Assembly: GCA_020086605.1 (NCBI GenBank)
Contig: JACBWW010000038.1
Location: 5,540,782-5,604,781, forward strand
Length of the DNA stretch: 64,000 nucleotides
Direction of reading: 5' to 3'
From: Lanius collurio
Taxonomy: Eukaryota; Chordata; Aves; Passeriformes; Laniidae
This document shows positions 1-13,800 of the stretch, piece after piece. Positions within the stretch are counted from its first letter, which is position 1, and the number at the start of each line of letters is the position of its first letter. Below the pieces are notes generated by a model. It was not told the DNA's origin. It ran no database searches and saw nothing but the letters and a program-made list of their open reading frames with translations. The translations under genes and the position numbers were made by a program.

Positions 1-244
1 GAAGATTATTCTGGCGGAGATTGCGCTAACTGGGGGGACAGAGTGATGTTATTTCTCAGGAATTACTCTGCCTGCTTCTGCTTCCCACTGAAGGTCAGCC
101 TTTTTACCCGGCAGGTACCGGCCTGGAAAGCCTGTTTCCCACACACACCGCAGAGCGGAGGAATAGCACCGTCTCCCCGCGGGGCTCTGAGGGGGCGGGA
201 GCGCGGGAAGCACCGCGGGGCTCCCGCCTTGCCCCCGCCCCTCG

Positions 245-254
245 GCGCATGCGC
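245..254. promoter_or_regulatory. NRF1-type palindrome GCGCATGCGC
   Basis: A perfect 10-bp GCGCATGCGC palindrome matches the NRF1 consensus. It sits inside the CpG island, about 65 bp before the first splice donor, so transcription probably starts at or just after it. Binding is inferred, not shown. Confidence 0.55.
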
Positions 255-320
255 ACCGCGCGCCCCCTGGCGGGCGGCGGGCGTTCCGCCGGACCCGCGG
301 CGGCGGCAGCAGCAGCGCAG
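255..320 (+). other. KLHL8: KLHL8 non-coding exon 1 (5' UTR), 5' end approximate
   Basis: A strong splice donor, CGCAG followed by GTGAGC, lies at 320/321. The next convincing acceptor that leads to the start codon is at 7729/7730, after a pyrimidine-rich tract ending in AACAG. This implies a 5' UTR intron of about 7.4 kb. The left end is a guess based on the NRF1 site, and alternative first exons within the island are possible. Confidence 0.5.
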
Positions 321-3300
321 GTGAGCGGGGCGGGCAGCGGGCGGGCACCGCGGGGCTCACCCCGGCTCTCACCTCACACCTCCCCTGCCCCCGCAGCCGG
401 AGGGCTGCACCCTGCTCTGCGCCCTTCCCCCACCGTGCCGAGCCCTCGTACCGCGCTCGTATCGCCATGGCGGCTCCCCCGCCCTTATGTAACGCGCCCC
501 TTGCCCTCAGGTTCCGCTCAGGTGTCCCAAGAGCGGGCTCGGCGGGGCGGGCGGTGCCGCGGTCTTCTTTCTCCTCGCAGCAGCGCAGTGGGCTGCTACC
601 CCTGGGGCACCCCTGCCAGGGCCGGAGCCGCTCCCGGGAGGGCCGCGGGGCGGGCCCGGCTCCCTCCTCGCCCACAGGGGTCGCCGAGATCGTAGCCAGG
701 GAGCCGGACCGAGCGCGGGTGTGTGGTGGATTAAGGTGGAATCGGTGCAAATGGGTACCAGGGCTGGGCTGGGCACAGAGAGCGCAGAGGCGGCACGGTG
801 CCCGGGCTCGGCATCGAGGGGCTTGTGGTGCGGGGGCACCCACAGAGAGAGCCCTGGCAGCCGCACCACTCGAGAAAGAGATAAACGTTAATTGAAAATT
901 AACTGAGCCCGGATTCCACGCGTTTCAAGATGCTCCATGTGCAGACCACAGCCAAAGGTAGTGCCTTAGCTCACTGTTGGCGTCTTGTAAAGGATAACGA
1001 GTAGTCACTCAGCTTACCCCAAAACATACATCTGCGTTAAAAAAAGCCAGCAAGAAATTGCCCGTTGCTACTGGGGAGAGCCGCAGGAGTTCCTAGCTTC
1101 TCCTTCCTTCTCAAATAAATGAGAATTTAGGATGTCACAGCTTCCTCAGCTCTTGCAACTGCCTGCTTGGCTTTCCTTCCTGCTTTGATGGGTTCCCCCT
1201 TCCCATCTCCACTCAAGGCAATTGTTTACTGGCCGCTGGGAAGCAGATCTATGTTTCCTCCTTTTCTTAAGTCATTCCTATATATCCTACACTTGTAAAA
1301 GTTACAAAACTCAGGGATACCTGGCTTTCTGCCATTTCTGTGCTGGTTGCAAAGGCTTATGGAAGGATAATCAAGAAACAAGTCACACTACAGAGAAGTA
1401 CCACAACAAAAGTGTTGGCAAACAAAACCACAACAGACATGTCATGTCTGTCTTTGCTGGAAATGGAGGTTTAAGCTACAAACGGTTCAGCCACCTTCTT
1501 CAAGCAGTGTGGTCTGAGGTTTTTGAGTCAGTTTGGGCTGAGTCCCCTGTAACCTCTCTGCAAATTTTTGTGCTGTGAAAGAAGCGTGACTGCATTGTTA
1601 CATGGCGAGGTTGTGCCTGGGGTTTCAGTGCAGGGTGCTCATGACCTTATTTATTTTATTAATTGTTAGTGGGATGTCAGTAGCCTGGCATCTAGTTTTC
1701 TTGTTGGCCATTTATTTGTAAAGGCATATGTAATCAGTGTGGTCACACAAAGACAGGATCATTGTGTAATGACTGCCAGTAACTTGATGCAAGGCAGCAC
1801 AATACCACATTACCCAGTGCTTTTATTCTTTCCCAGCAGGTTTCACCAAACAGATTTTGTAATAATAATTTCCTGCAATGGTTATAACATCTTGGATTAT
1901 GAAGCCTTTTGTCTTGTATTACCTCTGCCACCTCTTAATTTCAGATTTTGAAGGAGCCAGGACAAAAGAAGGTGGTACTGCTTTATGATTTGAGCTGTTT
2001 GTCTTGTGAATCTCTAAATGAGAGAATGTAATAGTTGGCAGCTAAGTCAGAGAGTCCTGGGAGGAAGGGACTGGTGTGTGTATGGGAAGCATTGTTTCAC
2101 TGCAGTTCTGGAATGCTCTGGTGGGTACCATGCCTTGATATACACATCCAGGATAAAGGAAGCTGCCAAATGACTTAGAAATAATTTTGCTCTCTGTTAA
2201 TACTTCCCAGGAATGGCTAGACTAAATGCTGCTGTGGAGACTCTGAAAGTATTGTTATTTTTAATATGGTCCATCAAAGAAGACAGTAGTGCCTCTCCTT
2301 GGTAAGGGACTGTTCTGTGTTTTTGTGATGAAGTAGGCTATTTAAATTTTTGTATCTATGCATCAGCACTTCACGGTACTCCCATTGCACTGATTTTCAG
2401 TGGTTTTTATTTTGTGTTCTACTTTTTGGGTCTTCCCAAGGTTACATTGCATAAATAAACCATGTCTTAGTTACCCATGTATCTGCAAAGCAGAGTCCTA
2501 CTTTACTGTTTTGTGATTTCTGAGGGATTTTGCTGGTTGTTCTGAAGCAAAAGTAAATCAAGCATAAATAAATCATGGAATATTAGGGTTTTGTTTGTTT
2601 TTTATAATGCAAAATTGAACAAAATTGTCAACCTGTCATTCTGTAAATCCCAGGAGATAGGTGGCCTTCCTGGTGTTTCATGGAAACCAGGATTAAACCT
2701 CTGTAGAACTTCACTGAGCATTGACTCAAATGGAACTGGGAAGAAGCTTTCTCAAAACAGCATGAAGGGACTGCCAGGAAGAATTGTTTCCAAAATGAAA
2801 TTGTATCTGATGATGCTTCTCATGTTCTACAAAACACCTTTGCTGTTGCATTTTTCTGAGGAAGAACAGTCCTCATTCACTGCTTGTCTGTCTACAGCAC
2901 TCATGGGGTTTTGATTATATAGACAGAGGAGAGGTGATGCCAGCTGTACCCATGTTGCTGAGCTACCTGGTGTGACAAGTAATGCAAAACCATAATGGCA
3001 CTTTTTTGCTGCAAAGAACCTTGGAAATGCTGAAAGGATCTAGAAACACTGTATATTGGTGTTGTCTAAGAAACTTTTCTGTGTGTTTCTGCAAAACCAA
3101 TCCCAGTGCTTTTAAACAAGCTAAACTAGTTAGGTGGGTGGTTTCTATTTTTTTTTTCCTTTCTGTTAAATAACTTTCTGCTGAAAAGTGCAGTAGACTT
3201 AGGGTTGTAATACAGTGTGTAATTTCAATGTTCCCATGTTTTTCAGCCTTGTCTGATTGCCCCTAATTAGCATGGGCATCTGAACAGTTTTGCATGAAAT

Positions 3301-6300
3301 TTCCACATCATCCTTGATAGGATTGGTGAATTGAGAATGGAAGCAAACTGAGGATTTTCTACACTATTTATTCTATCAGTTTTTTCCCTCCATGTTCCTT
3401 CTCACTGATGCAGCTGTAACCAGACTGAGCAGTGAAACAGCTGCTTGCACAGTCCCTGCCAAAGTCGCTGCTTGTCTGCAGTTTGCATTGCAGCTGCCTC
3501 CTGCACTTCCCACTTCTCTCCCTCTGTGTCTTCCTTAGCTCTGCCAGCTGTCCTTTTTCCAAACGTCCAAGTTTTCTTAGCACAACACAACAACTCAAAT
3601 TGCTCTGTTAGGTGGATTAAACTGGAGAAGATCTTGTTGCTGCCTCTGCTCTTCTGATCATGTGGGCAGTAGTGAGAGCATTTCATTACCCACAGAGACT
3701 CACCAGGCTCTGTGTTAGACAAGTTAATTTTACACAGCCACATGTACAAAGGCACCTTTCTCATCTCCTTGAATTAAAAGGCCTTTTTGTTTTTTGAGGG
3801 AGGCTGACTGCCCTTCTCTGCACAGATCATGATGTGATTTTAGTTAATCTTGGGGGTAGGTAACTGAAATTACATACAGGATACTTGGTGAAACTTCATC
3901 TGTATCTTGATTTGTCCAGCATTTCTGACACCTTTTTTTCAGCTTTAGTACCACTGATCATAAGGAGCACTGGATTTACAGGTATCATAATACCTCTTAT
4001 CTGAACACTCCCTAGTTTTGGTTGTAGTGGGAATTGTGGTTTTATTAATTTTGTATGACTGAAGTGTCTTCCTTCGATGTGTCAGAGAAAGAATAAGAAT
4101 GATCCCTTCTTTCTGGGACACCATCTCCCAAGGTGCTCCACAGAGGAAAGAGTCCATGTACTCCAACGTCTAGATTGGCGTGTCAGCCAGGATTCCTGGG
4201 ATTTAATTTCATAATGGGAAAACAGAGCAATGTTATTCATGTCCTACCACTGTCTGTTGTCTTCAATTTCTTTTTGCTTCAAAATGGAGGTAATTTTTTC
4301 TCTACTGAACATAAGTACTCTATATGACTTGAGTAATTTTACACTTAGTTCAGCTGAAGATTAAGCTAGAATGTCTGAATCAAAATCACATCACTTTAGG
4401 ATGTTACTGTTACCTGAGTTGCAGCAGCTATAAGATGCTTTGTGCTCTGACCTCCCATCCTTTCTTGCTTCTATAAGTGGGAGGAACAACTAGGAGGGGG
4501 TCCTCAGTCCCTTGCCTGAGGGCCAGCACTGATGACCAGAACACACTTTGGGGTCTGGAACAGCTGCACTGATGCAAACATGATCAATATTTCTAAATTT
4601 TTTACTTGGACAAGAAAATTGCTGAGTGGCTCTCAGCAAATGATGGTGAGCTGTAAACATGTGTGGGGTTTGTTTGGTTTTTTTATTCAGACAGCTACTT
4701 CTTCAGGAAAAGTGTCAAGCAGCTGTTTACAAGGAATGATAGATGATGTTATGAATGAGGCACTTCCTTTAGTTTTCTTATAGCCAGTCACTTGCTGTGA
4801 TGGTTACTTATGCTCTTAATGTTGTCAAAATATTAGACTGTATGGAGGTGGGAAGACTTAATTGCAAAGATGAAAAAGGGAGCATGTTATTGAAGTTTTG
4901 AATGGCCATGGCAGTGTTTTGTTCTGGAAAGGAAAGACTCTGTGTATGTAGCATCCACCCAGGACTAAATTAACCTCAAGTAGTAGGATGTTATTGTTGA
5001 ATTACTGTTGATTTGGGGAACAAATCTGTTGATGGCTCTTCTTTCTTAGTTTGTGGAGTTAAAATACACTGACCTTCATGACTTTGTGATGTGATCTTCA
5101 GATTTCCAGAGCTTAGTATCTTGATTCAAGTGCTGCTAAAATTAATTTCTTTTTCATTTAAAATCTGAGAACAGAAAGGCCCTATGGCTTAACATGAGTC
5201 CAAGCCAGTATTTTCTGCAAATGAAACAAGGCTACAGCTGGTACTTTCCATAGCAGATGATGATTTGTTTGAAGACTCAAACTGTGAGATGCTGTAATTG
5301 AAAGCACTAGAGGATTTGGGGATAGATGTATAAAAAGATTTGCATGATCAAGGTGTATGACAGAAACAAGATGCTCCTGAATTGGTGACTTGGGGGAAGA
5401 ATAAAAATCTAAGATACCTGTCACAAAGTCTCATCAAAAGAAAGCTGAAGTATGTCAGTCTACTGCTGTCTGAATATTTCTGAAGGTTATATTGCACGTT
5501 AACTTTTAACAAGAACCTTCTCTTTACTTGAGGAATAGTAACTGACTTGGTCTCATGTTCCCATACCCATATTTGGTATCACAATACTGGGCACTCCCTC
5601 ATACATGGTTTTCTTATCTATGGCTGTGTGCCTGAGTAATGCTATTGTTTTCCTCTGGTATCATTTCTTCCCCTACAATATCAAGTGTGTACTCAGTATG
5701 TATCAAATATATAGATCCAAGTATGCACTCAACTTCTTTTCTTACAGGCAAGAGCTCAGAGCATCTCCAAGACCTTTATTTGCTATGAGCATGAGATATG
5801 GATGAAAAACATTGCTTAAAATCAGTTATGTTTGGCTTTTGTATTACTGCTTAGTTCATTTATAGTGTAAAAAATTCACCCCAACAGCACTGATTTTTTT
5901 TCTAAGACCTGTAGGTTTTACGTTGATGTTTACAATGGCATACCCAGAACAGGTAAAATGTACACCATCAGCATCTTTTACCTCGAGACACAGAATAGAT
6001 GAGGAAAGTATGTGTGCAGCTGCAGTTAAAGCATGAGCGTAAATGTAGCTTATGTGTCAGATGGAAAAACCTTATGGCTTGGGAGCTGTACACTCCCATT
6101 TAGCAGTCAGTGTCAGTTCTGTCTGAAAGCAGCAGTTCTGCTCACTGTAGCAATGGTTAGATGTGAGTGACCAGGGGGCAGTGAAGGGAGAGTGTCAGTC
6201 AAGGACCAAAATAAGCATGAGTTCCCTACAGGTGTGGGCTAGAGATGCTATATCTTACCTCCATTATCATGTGAATGAATAACACATGATGCCTTTCAAC

Positions 6301-6510
6301 ATCCTTGTACAGCATTTCAACTTCAGTCTTTTCCCTTTTGTTTGTCCGTGCTAATTTTTATAACCTCAGGACATTGTGTCTGAAGCTCTGTGTCAGCTTC
6401 ACATCTCAGTGCTAATAGTGACTTCTTTGAAGTGCACATTAAACATGAGTACCAATCATGGAGGATTAATTTGAGAACCAAAATATCCTAATGAATTATA
6501 ATGTATTATA

Positions 6511-6536
6511 ACATATATATAACATATATATATATA
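6511..6536. repeat. TA-rich simple repeat
   Basis: A short run of alternating AT, interrupted by AAC, within the first KLHL8 intron. It is a simple repeat with no visible function. Confidence 0.8.
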
Positions 6537-7214
6537 AGATATAGAAAAATATCTTAGTAATTTGTCAAATCTGGCATAATGAAGCTAAGTTTTCGCAGAA
6601 AAAGGTATTCACTGCTATAAACTGTATAAAGATCTCATGATCCCTAATATTTTTGAGCTAGTTTGTCATTTTGGAAGAAGTAAGATCTTTCTCTTACTTA
6701 TGTTTTAAAGCAGGAATACTTATCTTGCTTAAAGTACCACACAGGCAGATATTCCAGGCATGTTTGATCCCACTTTAACCTGCCTGACCCAGTGCAGCCA
6801 CCAGCTCTGTCACCACACAGGACATGGAGCTGGCAGCAGCCTTGTAACCTACAGAAGGAACACGTATGGTTTGCTCAGGTTACTTCCTGCTTTTTCTCTG
6901 GTACTGATGCAGGAAGAGTTGTAGATTTAGTAAGAGGCATGAACGCTTTCAAAATCTCCCAAAGGAAAATCAGTTCTGCTCCCAGACATGCAACTTGAAT
7001 TTTTATTGCAGAAGAATTTTTTGTTCTTTTGGCCAGTCCACTTCCTCCAACACCGGTGTCCATGAGCAGAAATCACTGAACTGTAGCAATCATCAACTCT
7101 TAGCATAGAATGAAGAATGAATGCATCATAAATTAACTAAAAAACCATAACACCAAAGGTAGTCAGTGTAAGAGGGACATGCTTCTCAATATAATCTGGC
7201 ATACCTTCCAGCAC

Positions 7215-7497
7215 TTAGAGGGGGCTTATTACAGGGAGAATGACTTTACACAGGCAGGTGGTCATAGGGCAAATGAGAACAGTTCCAGTGAAAAGAGGAG
7301 AGGTTTAGATTAAATGTTAGGAAGAAATCCTTTGCAGTGAGGGTGGCGGGACACTGGAAGAAGTTGCACAGAGAAGCTGCGGATGTCCCATCCCTGGAAT
7401 TTCAAGGCCAGGCTGGACGGGGCTCTGGTCTAGTAGAAGGTTGGAACTATATAATCTTTAAGGTCCTTTCCAACCCAAATCATTCTATGATTTTGTA
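7215..7497 (+). mobile_element. CR1 LINE 3' fragment, + orientation
   Basis: The segment reads like the 3' end of an avian CR1: GAGAGGTTTAGATTAAATGTTAGG, then a GGCCAGGCTGGACGGGGCTC-like block, then TTCCAACCCAAATCATTCTATGAT. It is 5'-truncated, as most CR1 copies are, and lies in the 5' UTR intron of KLHL8. Confidence 0.85.
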
Positions 7498-7754
7498 GTA
7501 CCTATTTGCCTTTTCTTTTTCATGTCTTTTTCAAGAAGTGTGGACAACGAGTTGATAATGTCTTTTCCTTAAGGTACCTCCATAGGATTCATGTGGGTCT
7601 TTTATTTTTGTCCCTTCTGCTCTCACCTTCCCCAAGTAAGACTGTAGGTAGTAGTATAATGTAATCAAAGTGCTATCATACTAGCATTGCCTAATTCTAA
7701 TTTTCTTTTTTGTGTGTGTTTTTAAACAGGAAGAATTTTAGGACCTAGCTCCTG

Positions 7755-7844
7755 ATGGGCTGGATTTTATCTTGGCAGGAATTTTTGAAGATTGATGAAG
7801 TGAGAGAAGAGGGAGCCAATGGCTTCAGAATCCATGGTCCCTGA
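7755..7844 (+). other. Upstream ORF overlapping the KLHL8 start codon
   Basis: The 5' UTR part of exon 2 has an ATG at 7755 that opens 29 codons plus a TGA ending at 7844. It is out of frame with KLHL8 and overlaps its ATG (7819) by 26 bp. A second upstream ATG at 7795 is followed by AAG and TGA, a two-codon ORF in the KLHL8 frame. Overlapping uORFs usually lower main-frame translation, but translation here is inferred only. Confidence 0.5.
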
Positions 7845-10800
7845 GCAAGCAAAACAAAATTTGATGAAGGGAAAAAGGCGGCGGCAGCAGCAAGCTCGGT
7901 CTTCCAACAGTGATGGGGATGACGATGTCTTCGTGTTTGAGGCTAACGAGGCTTGGAGGGATTTTCACAGCTCTCTTCTTCACTTCTTTGAAGCTGGAGA
8001 GCTCTGTGATGTTACGCTAAAGGTGATACTTGTCACACATCCATTGCATGTAGCAGTCTGAAGATTAAGTTGCAAATAAGTGTGTTGGGAGGTGGCTGTG
8101 AATATTGGCAGGGATATGGAATCCAGAGAATACCTGTTGGATCTGAGGCATCTCTAGAGATGCTTGTATTTTTTTCCTTATTTAGCAAGTTTACAGCTGA
8201 AATTTAAACACTTAAGATATTGACAATCTAAGAGAGGAAGTACATGACTTTGGCCTCATCCAACTTGCCTTCTAAGTAAGTTCCCACAGTTGGTCAGTAA
8301 TTACTGTGCCATTCTGGCTCCTTGTAGCCTCTTTCTTCTCAATACACTTTCATCCCTAATTTTACTTCCATTTCTGTATTTTGTGTTGTTTTGCTAGATT
8401 CTTCTCAGCAAACAGGATTTCTGGAACAAATCTATCTTCCAGCATTCTTCAAAGAAAGAAAAAAAAAAAACCTGACAGTTGTGTTCTACAGCTGATCAAA
8501 GAGTAAAGGGGGAGAGGGAGGAAGGAAATTTTATGATTCTTGCATAGCGTTGCTGTAACGCATTATTTTTAACTCAGCTGTATATTATATCCTGATCACA
8601 ATAAATTTGTATCTAACATGCAAGAAGTGGGTGCCAGCACCTCTAAATGTTAAGTATTGCTTAGTTAAACAACTTACTAGTGGAAGGTAGTTACTTAAGG
8701 AATAATGATGAAGCACAGTTCCTAAACCAAGAACAAATGACAGATGCCTTCAGGAGAAGTTGTTAGCCTGCCTCTTTGACTGTTAGATATGAACAGGGAA
8801 AATCCCTGACAGATGTATATCCCCAGTGTTACAAACTCTCCTTATCCTTTTTCTTGTTGACCTCATTCTTACCTTCCTTCCTTTCTACCTACCCTTGCAA
8901 AAAAATAAGGCAGTCAGTCTTATTTTATAAACATAGTTAAATGTATACTCCTGCTAGGGAAACTTGCCTTGCAAAAAACACTTAACTGGAGCTGCAGTTT
9001 AACTTTCCCTAAGGCTTGTATTAATGTTCATTTGTATGATCTGTGTGGATCTGCTTTGGTAATTTAAGAATATTAGATGACAGGACTTGACTTCCGGTGA
9101 AGACTAGAGCAACCAATGGAAATCGCTTCCTAAATCAGGGATTTCCAAGTGACTGGTAACTATGTACTTGAATTAGAATTTTCACAGGGGCTTGATTTTT
9201 CTTCCTGTAGTGCTCAGGTTTTAAGAATAATCAGATCTCTACTAACTTTCTACTTTTGTGTGTGACCTGTGATAGTGAGCAGTTCTGGCATTGCTGTTAT
9301 CAGACTGATTATTGTTTTAACTGCTGGCTCTTAAAATATGATCGTTAGTAACTGGAGGGGAACTCTGACTTCAAAATACCAAGAATATGCTAAATAACTG
9401 GTGGAAGGTCCCTGCCTATGGTGGGGGGTGGAACAGGATGACCTTTAAGGTCCCTTCCAATCCAAACCATTCTGTGATTTAAAATTAAGCAGATTTGGGT
9501 AACATAGTAAAGCCACTTAATTCAAGAGGAAGGTTTAATTTGCGAGTGGGATGAAGGGCAGAATAAAAGTGTCTGAAGGTAAGAATGGCCTGGGAGCTTT
9601 ATGTAGCAGACCACTGGTAGCATTTTTTTTGTATCAGTACTGTAGTTAGTTGGAGTGCTGATAACAGTGATAAGCTGTGGGAACACACAGGGAGACTCCC
9701 TCTGGAATTAATTGAAAATTCTGGAATTTCACCTACTCTCCTGCTGCTGTCATATGAACAGTCTTAGAAGGCTATTAGAAGGCAGAGAGTGGCAGATGAA
9801 TACCATCTGCTTTTCTCCTGTTGGTTTGCTTTTTGTTCATTTGGTAGGTCTGAATTGTTCCTTCTGGGGTGATCTGATATAATCACACTGAACCATCCAT
9901 CTTTTCCTTGTTTTTTAATCTGCGTACTCTTTCTTGTGTGTTTGCTTTGTGTTCTCAACTTGCTGCTCACCAGCTAGGTTACACTTGTGTTGATTGTACT
10001 CTTTAAAAAGGTAGAGCAATTGTGTATTGAATCAGAGCTAGAAAAAACTCCAAAATATCCTTTATAATTTAGTATATTTTTATTTAAGTGCGCAACAGCT
10101 CTCTGTAACACCTTCATCTAAAAATGAACATGTTATTTGAGTCAGTCGGGGAAATTGGTTGCTTAAGTCAGCCATCCCTTTATGTTAGTGCAGACTGCAG
10201 AGTGACAAAGGCTGTAAGGAACACAGATAAGCAGTGGATTGTTCATTTACCTTCAATATTTAGATTATTTTTTCATGTAATGGATTTCTAGACTTCTGTA
10301 CGTGAAAAGCTTATTTTACATTTTCTGATCAGAATTTTGAGAAATACCTTCTCTTTATAGGGAATACACTGTCTTTTGTGGCTAAACATTCTAAAAATAC
10401 TGAAGTGATTGGTAACTTTTAATAACCTCTGGAATAGCTGTTATTCCTATGTTTTTACATAAATTTGCTTCTATAAACATCAGTTCCTCGACATTAGTAA
10501 AAGTCCAGAAGTCTAAATAAAGTAGTCTAAAAACGTCACTTTCTAATTCCCCCCCGCTTGAAGTCTCTGAGTATGTAAAAAACAATTGTCTAGCAGTCTT
10601 CTGTCTACAATGTGCATCTAGAATATTCCTAAGCATGCTTCATAAGCCTTTTAAAGAAAGTCAGGTTCAGTGCATCAATGATATTGCTTCCTTGTGTTAT
10701 GGCTTTGCTCTCCTCTGATGGCCAAGTTACAACTTAGAATTCTTTGGGATACATGGATGTAATGTCAGAAGTACAAGGCAAATGGGGTTAATTTGTGTGG

Positions 10801-13800
10801 ACAAAATACAAAACACATCGAGTCTAGAATTCTTATTTCAGCTTCACTGTTCCTCCTTTTACAGCCAAAACTGACATTCCAGTAAAACATCAGGGGTTTT
10901 TTTTGTTCTTTTCTTTTCAGGTTGGTTCAAAGCTAATCTCCTGCCACAAACTGGTGCTAGCTTGCGTTATCCCGTACTTCCGAGCCATGTTTCTTTCGGA
11001 AATGGCTGAAGCCAAGCAGAAGCTGATCGAGATCAGGGACTTTGACGGTGATGCCATCGAGGACCTGGTGAAGTTTGCGTACTCCTCGCGGCTCACATTG
11101 ACGGTGGACAATGTCCAGCCGCTCCTGTATGCTGCCTGCATCCTGCAGGTGGAACTGGTGGCAAAGGCCTGCTGTGAATACATGAAGCTGCACTTCCACC
11201 CCTCCAACTGCCTGGCAGTCAGGGCGTTCGCCGAGAGCCACAACCGCATCGACCTGATGGACATGGCTGATCAGTTCGCTTGTGAACATTTTACAGAAGT
11301 GATGGAGTGCGAGGACTTTGTCAGTGTGTCACCACAGCACCTCCATAAACTCCTGTCCTCCAGTGACCTGAATATTGAAAACGAAAAGCAAGTTTACAAT
11401 GCTGCTATCAAGTGGCTGCTGGCCAATCCACAGCATCACACTACGTGGCTGGATGAGATCCTTGCACAGGTAGGGCACACCGAGGCACCAAGTGCCTGTC
11501 TCATCGCTGGTTTGGTTGTGTCATCAGCTCTTTGTACTTGGGTAGATCTCAAGCTGAAAAGTGTTTGTAGCTTTTGGAGCCTTGTCCAGTGCTCACAGTT
11601 GGGAGTTGACAGTGGAAGCAGGTTACAGTTCTTAAATATCAGGGAGAAGTGATATTCTCCTGTTTCTGTAGAGAGAAGAGTACTCACTTTATACTCATGG
11701 CTAGGAGGTGGGAGACCAACAAAAAGTTAACATCTGTGCTTGAGCAGAAACATTTTATATTGACACAAAACAGAATATAAAGCCATCACTTCACTTGGCT
11801 TGCCACTCATACAGCCTGATATGCTCACTGCCCTTGCTCTTATGTATTTGTACTTAAGAAAGGAGGCAAAGCTGTTGAGTTTTCTTACATGGCTAGGAAA
11901 GGAAACTAACAGAGATGTGTCACATCAAGTTCTACTTCTAGAATATTTCATGTATTTCATTAACAAAAGAGCAAGATGTGTTAGCCGTAGTAGGCTATGA
12001 AACATGATAGATTCGCTAATGCTCACTAGACTACCACTGTAGGAGCCAAAAGGAGTTGGCAGTTTAATTGTCTAGACTTGATGCAAGCTCACTGCTTCCA
12101 AAAGAAAACACATACAGGTATCAAAAGGTAATTCAGCTGGACTTACCTGAACACCCATCAGACTTCCTCCTGTCAAAGCATTAGCTGCTTCACTTACTCA
12201 AGCTGCCTGTGTGCTGGGTATGGAGGTTTAAATACGGTATTTGAGACAGGTGTGTAGATCCTGCACTGGGAAGGATTTGCATACCATGTCCTGCAAAACA
12301 TGCCATGTGTCTTAGCAGGTAGGATTGTCTGTGCAATTTTAGTTGTCACTGAACTCCAACTTGATTATTTTGCATTTGGCTGAATTGATAATGTTGGCCT
12401 TACGTAAGTAAGGAGAGGTCCACTAAGATGCTGTTGTCTTGGTGTTCATGAATCATTTTTCACATTTCCTAGGAAGAGATCGCAATGGTTTATTAGCTGT
12501 CTTCCAAAAACCTTCAGTTTCATCTAGACTAGCATGAGGTTTCTGGTACAAAACCCCCTTCTTTATTACACTATAGTTAAACTTACAAGCAATATAATTA
12601 GAGATTTTTTTAAAAAAAATAGTATTTATTGCCCACTTGTGCTAGTAGATGAGATTAACAGTTTTATTCTATTGATGGAAACTAGAGTCTAGATTCAAGC
12701 AATGAAAAAGTAAACCCCTTCCTATAAATATGGGTTATTTGCCAGAGCATATAGAGTCATCAGTTGACTTGGACATTACTGCTAGCAGAAAACATGCCTG
12801 GGCTTCTAAACAGTGATTATCCATGTCATAATCAGCCTTAAGGGTTTTACTGCCATAATGAGATTCTGAGTCTGTCCACCTGGAGTTCTTAGCACATCAC
12901 TAACCTCAGGAGCCTGTCAGCAGGGCTGCAGTGGTGCTTCACAGTAGCCTCAAATAAGCTGGGCCAAAATAAAGGAAGAAGTGGGACTGAAAGCGAGGAG
13001 GTAAGGAAGAATAGGTAGAGGCACATGCTTGCTTCAAGACGGCGATGCTTGTCAGTGCTGTAACAGGCCCATCCTGCTGCTCTGAGAAGCACTGGAGCTA
13101 CTGGACTTCGCCATTGCTGTTGAGCCAACGGAGAGCTGCTTGACAGCATTGACTCCAAACCTTAAGAAGTCAGGTGGATTGCTTCAGTTCCCCCACTAAC
13201 ATTCGTCCCACCTTTGCCTCTGATTGTACTTCGTATTCTGCACTGTTTGTCTTACAAAGAAGAATGAAAGGTTTGCTGAAATAAATGGCAGGAAGGATTT
13301 CAAGAAGGAAACAATTAACTCTCAACATGGTTTTTTTTTAAATCTTGAAGTCTGTCAAATCTGCCTTAGAGAAAGGTGTTACTGCACTAGCAATACCTTC
13401 TTTATCGACACTTAGTTCATGGTGACAGTGTTTGCTTTTTGACTTGCCACCCAAAGAAAATTAACCATTCTAGCACAAGCCCTCTTACAGTGGCATAGCA
13501 GTGAGCTGAAAATTCATACCCAACAGCACACTAACCCAATAAAGCCCTAGTAAAGCCACAGGTGCTGCCTGCATCATGCTGGGCAGGTGCAGGTGCAGCA
13601 CAGGCAGCAGCTCGTCTTCCTCAGAATGGCCTTCTCAGATGAGAAGGGACAGTTCTCCACTGTGGCTGAAATGAAAATGGTTGTAGCAAACATTATCACT
13701 AAAAAGAACTGTTCATATCACTGTTGTCTGGAGCAAGTCTGAGAGCTGCTCTCCTTGTTGAAGAGTGTGGGGCTGCCAGCTGGCTCCGGAGCTGCCAGCT

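Larger units (their letters stand above)
160..720 (+). promoter_or_regulatory. KLHL8: CpG-island promoter of KLHL8
   Basis: This stretch is strongly GC-rich with many CpG dinucleotides, unlike the AT-rich DNA that follows from about 880. It contains GC-box-like GGGGCGGG motifs (for example near 190 and 650) and a palindromic NRF1-type site. No TATA box is evident, as expected for a housekeeping-type CpG-island promoter. It precedes the non-coding first exon of KLHL8. The exact transcription start cannot be fixed from sequence, and divergent transcription to the left is possible but not shown. Confidence 0.75.

Noticed and set aside
49..843. 264-codon - strand open frame over the KLHL8 promoter
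   Set aside because: It is a CpG-island artefact. Composition is Ala/Arg/Pro/Gly-rich and no conserved domain is seen.
10917..11289. Open frames antisense to the KLHL8 BTB/BACK exon
   Set aside because: They are shadows of a well-conserved coding exon on the opposite strand.
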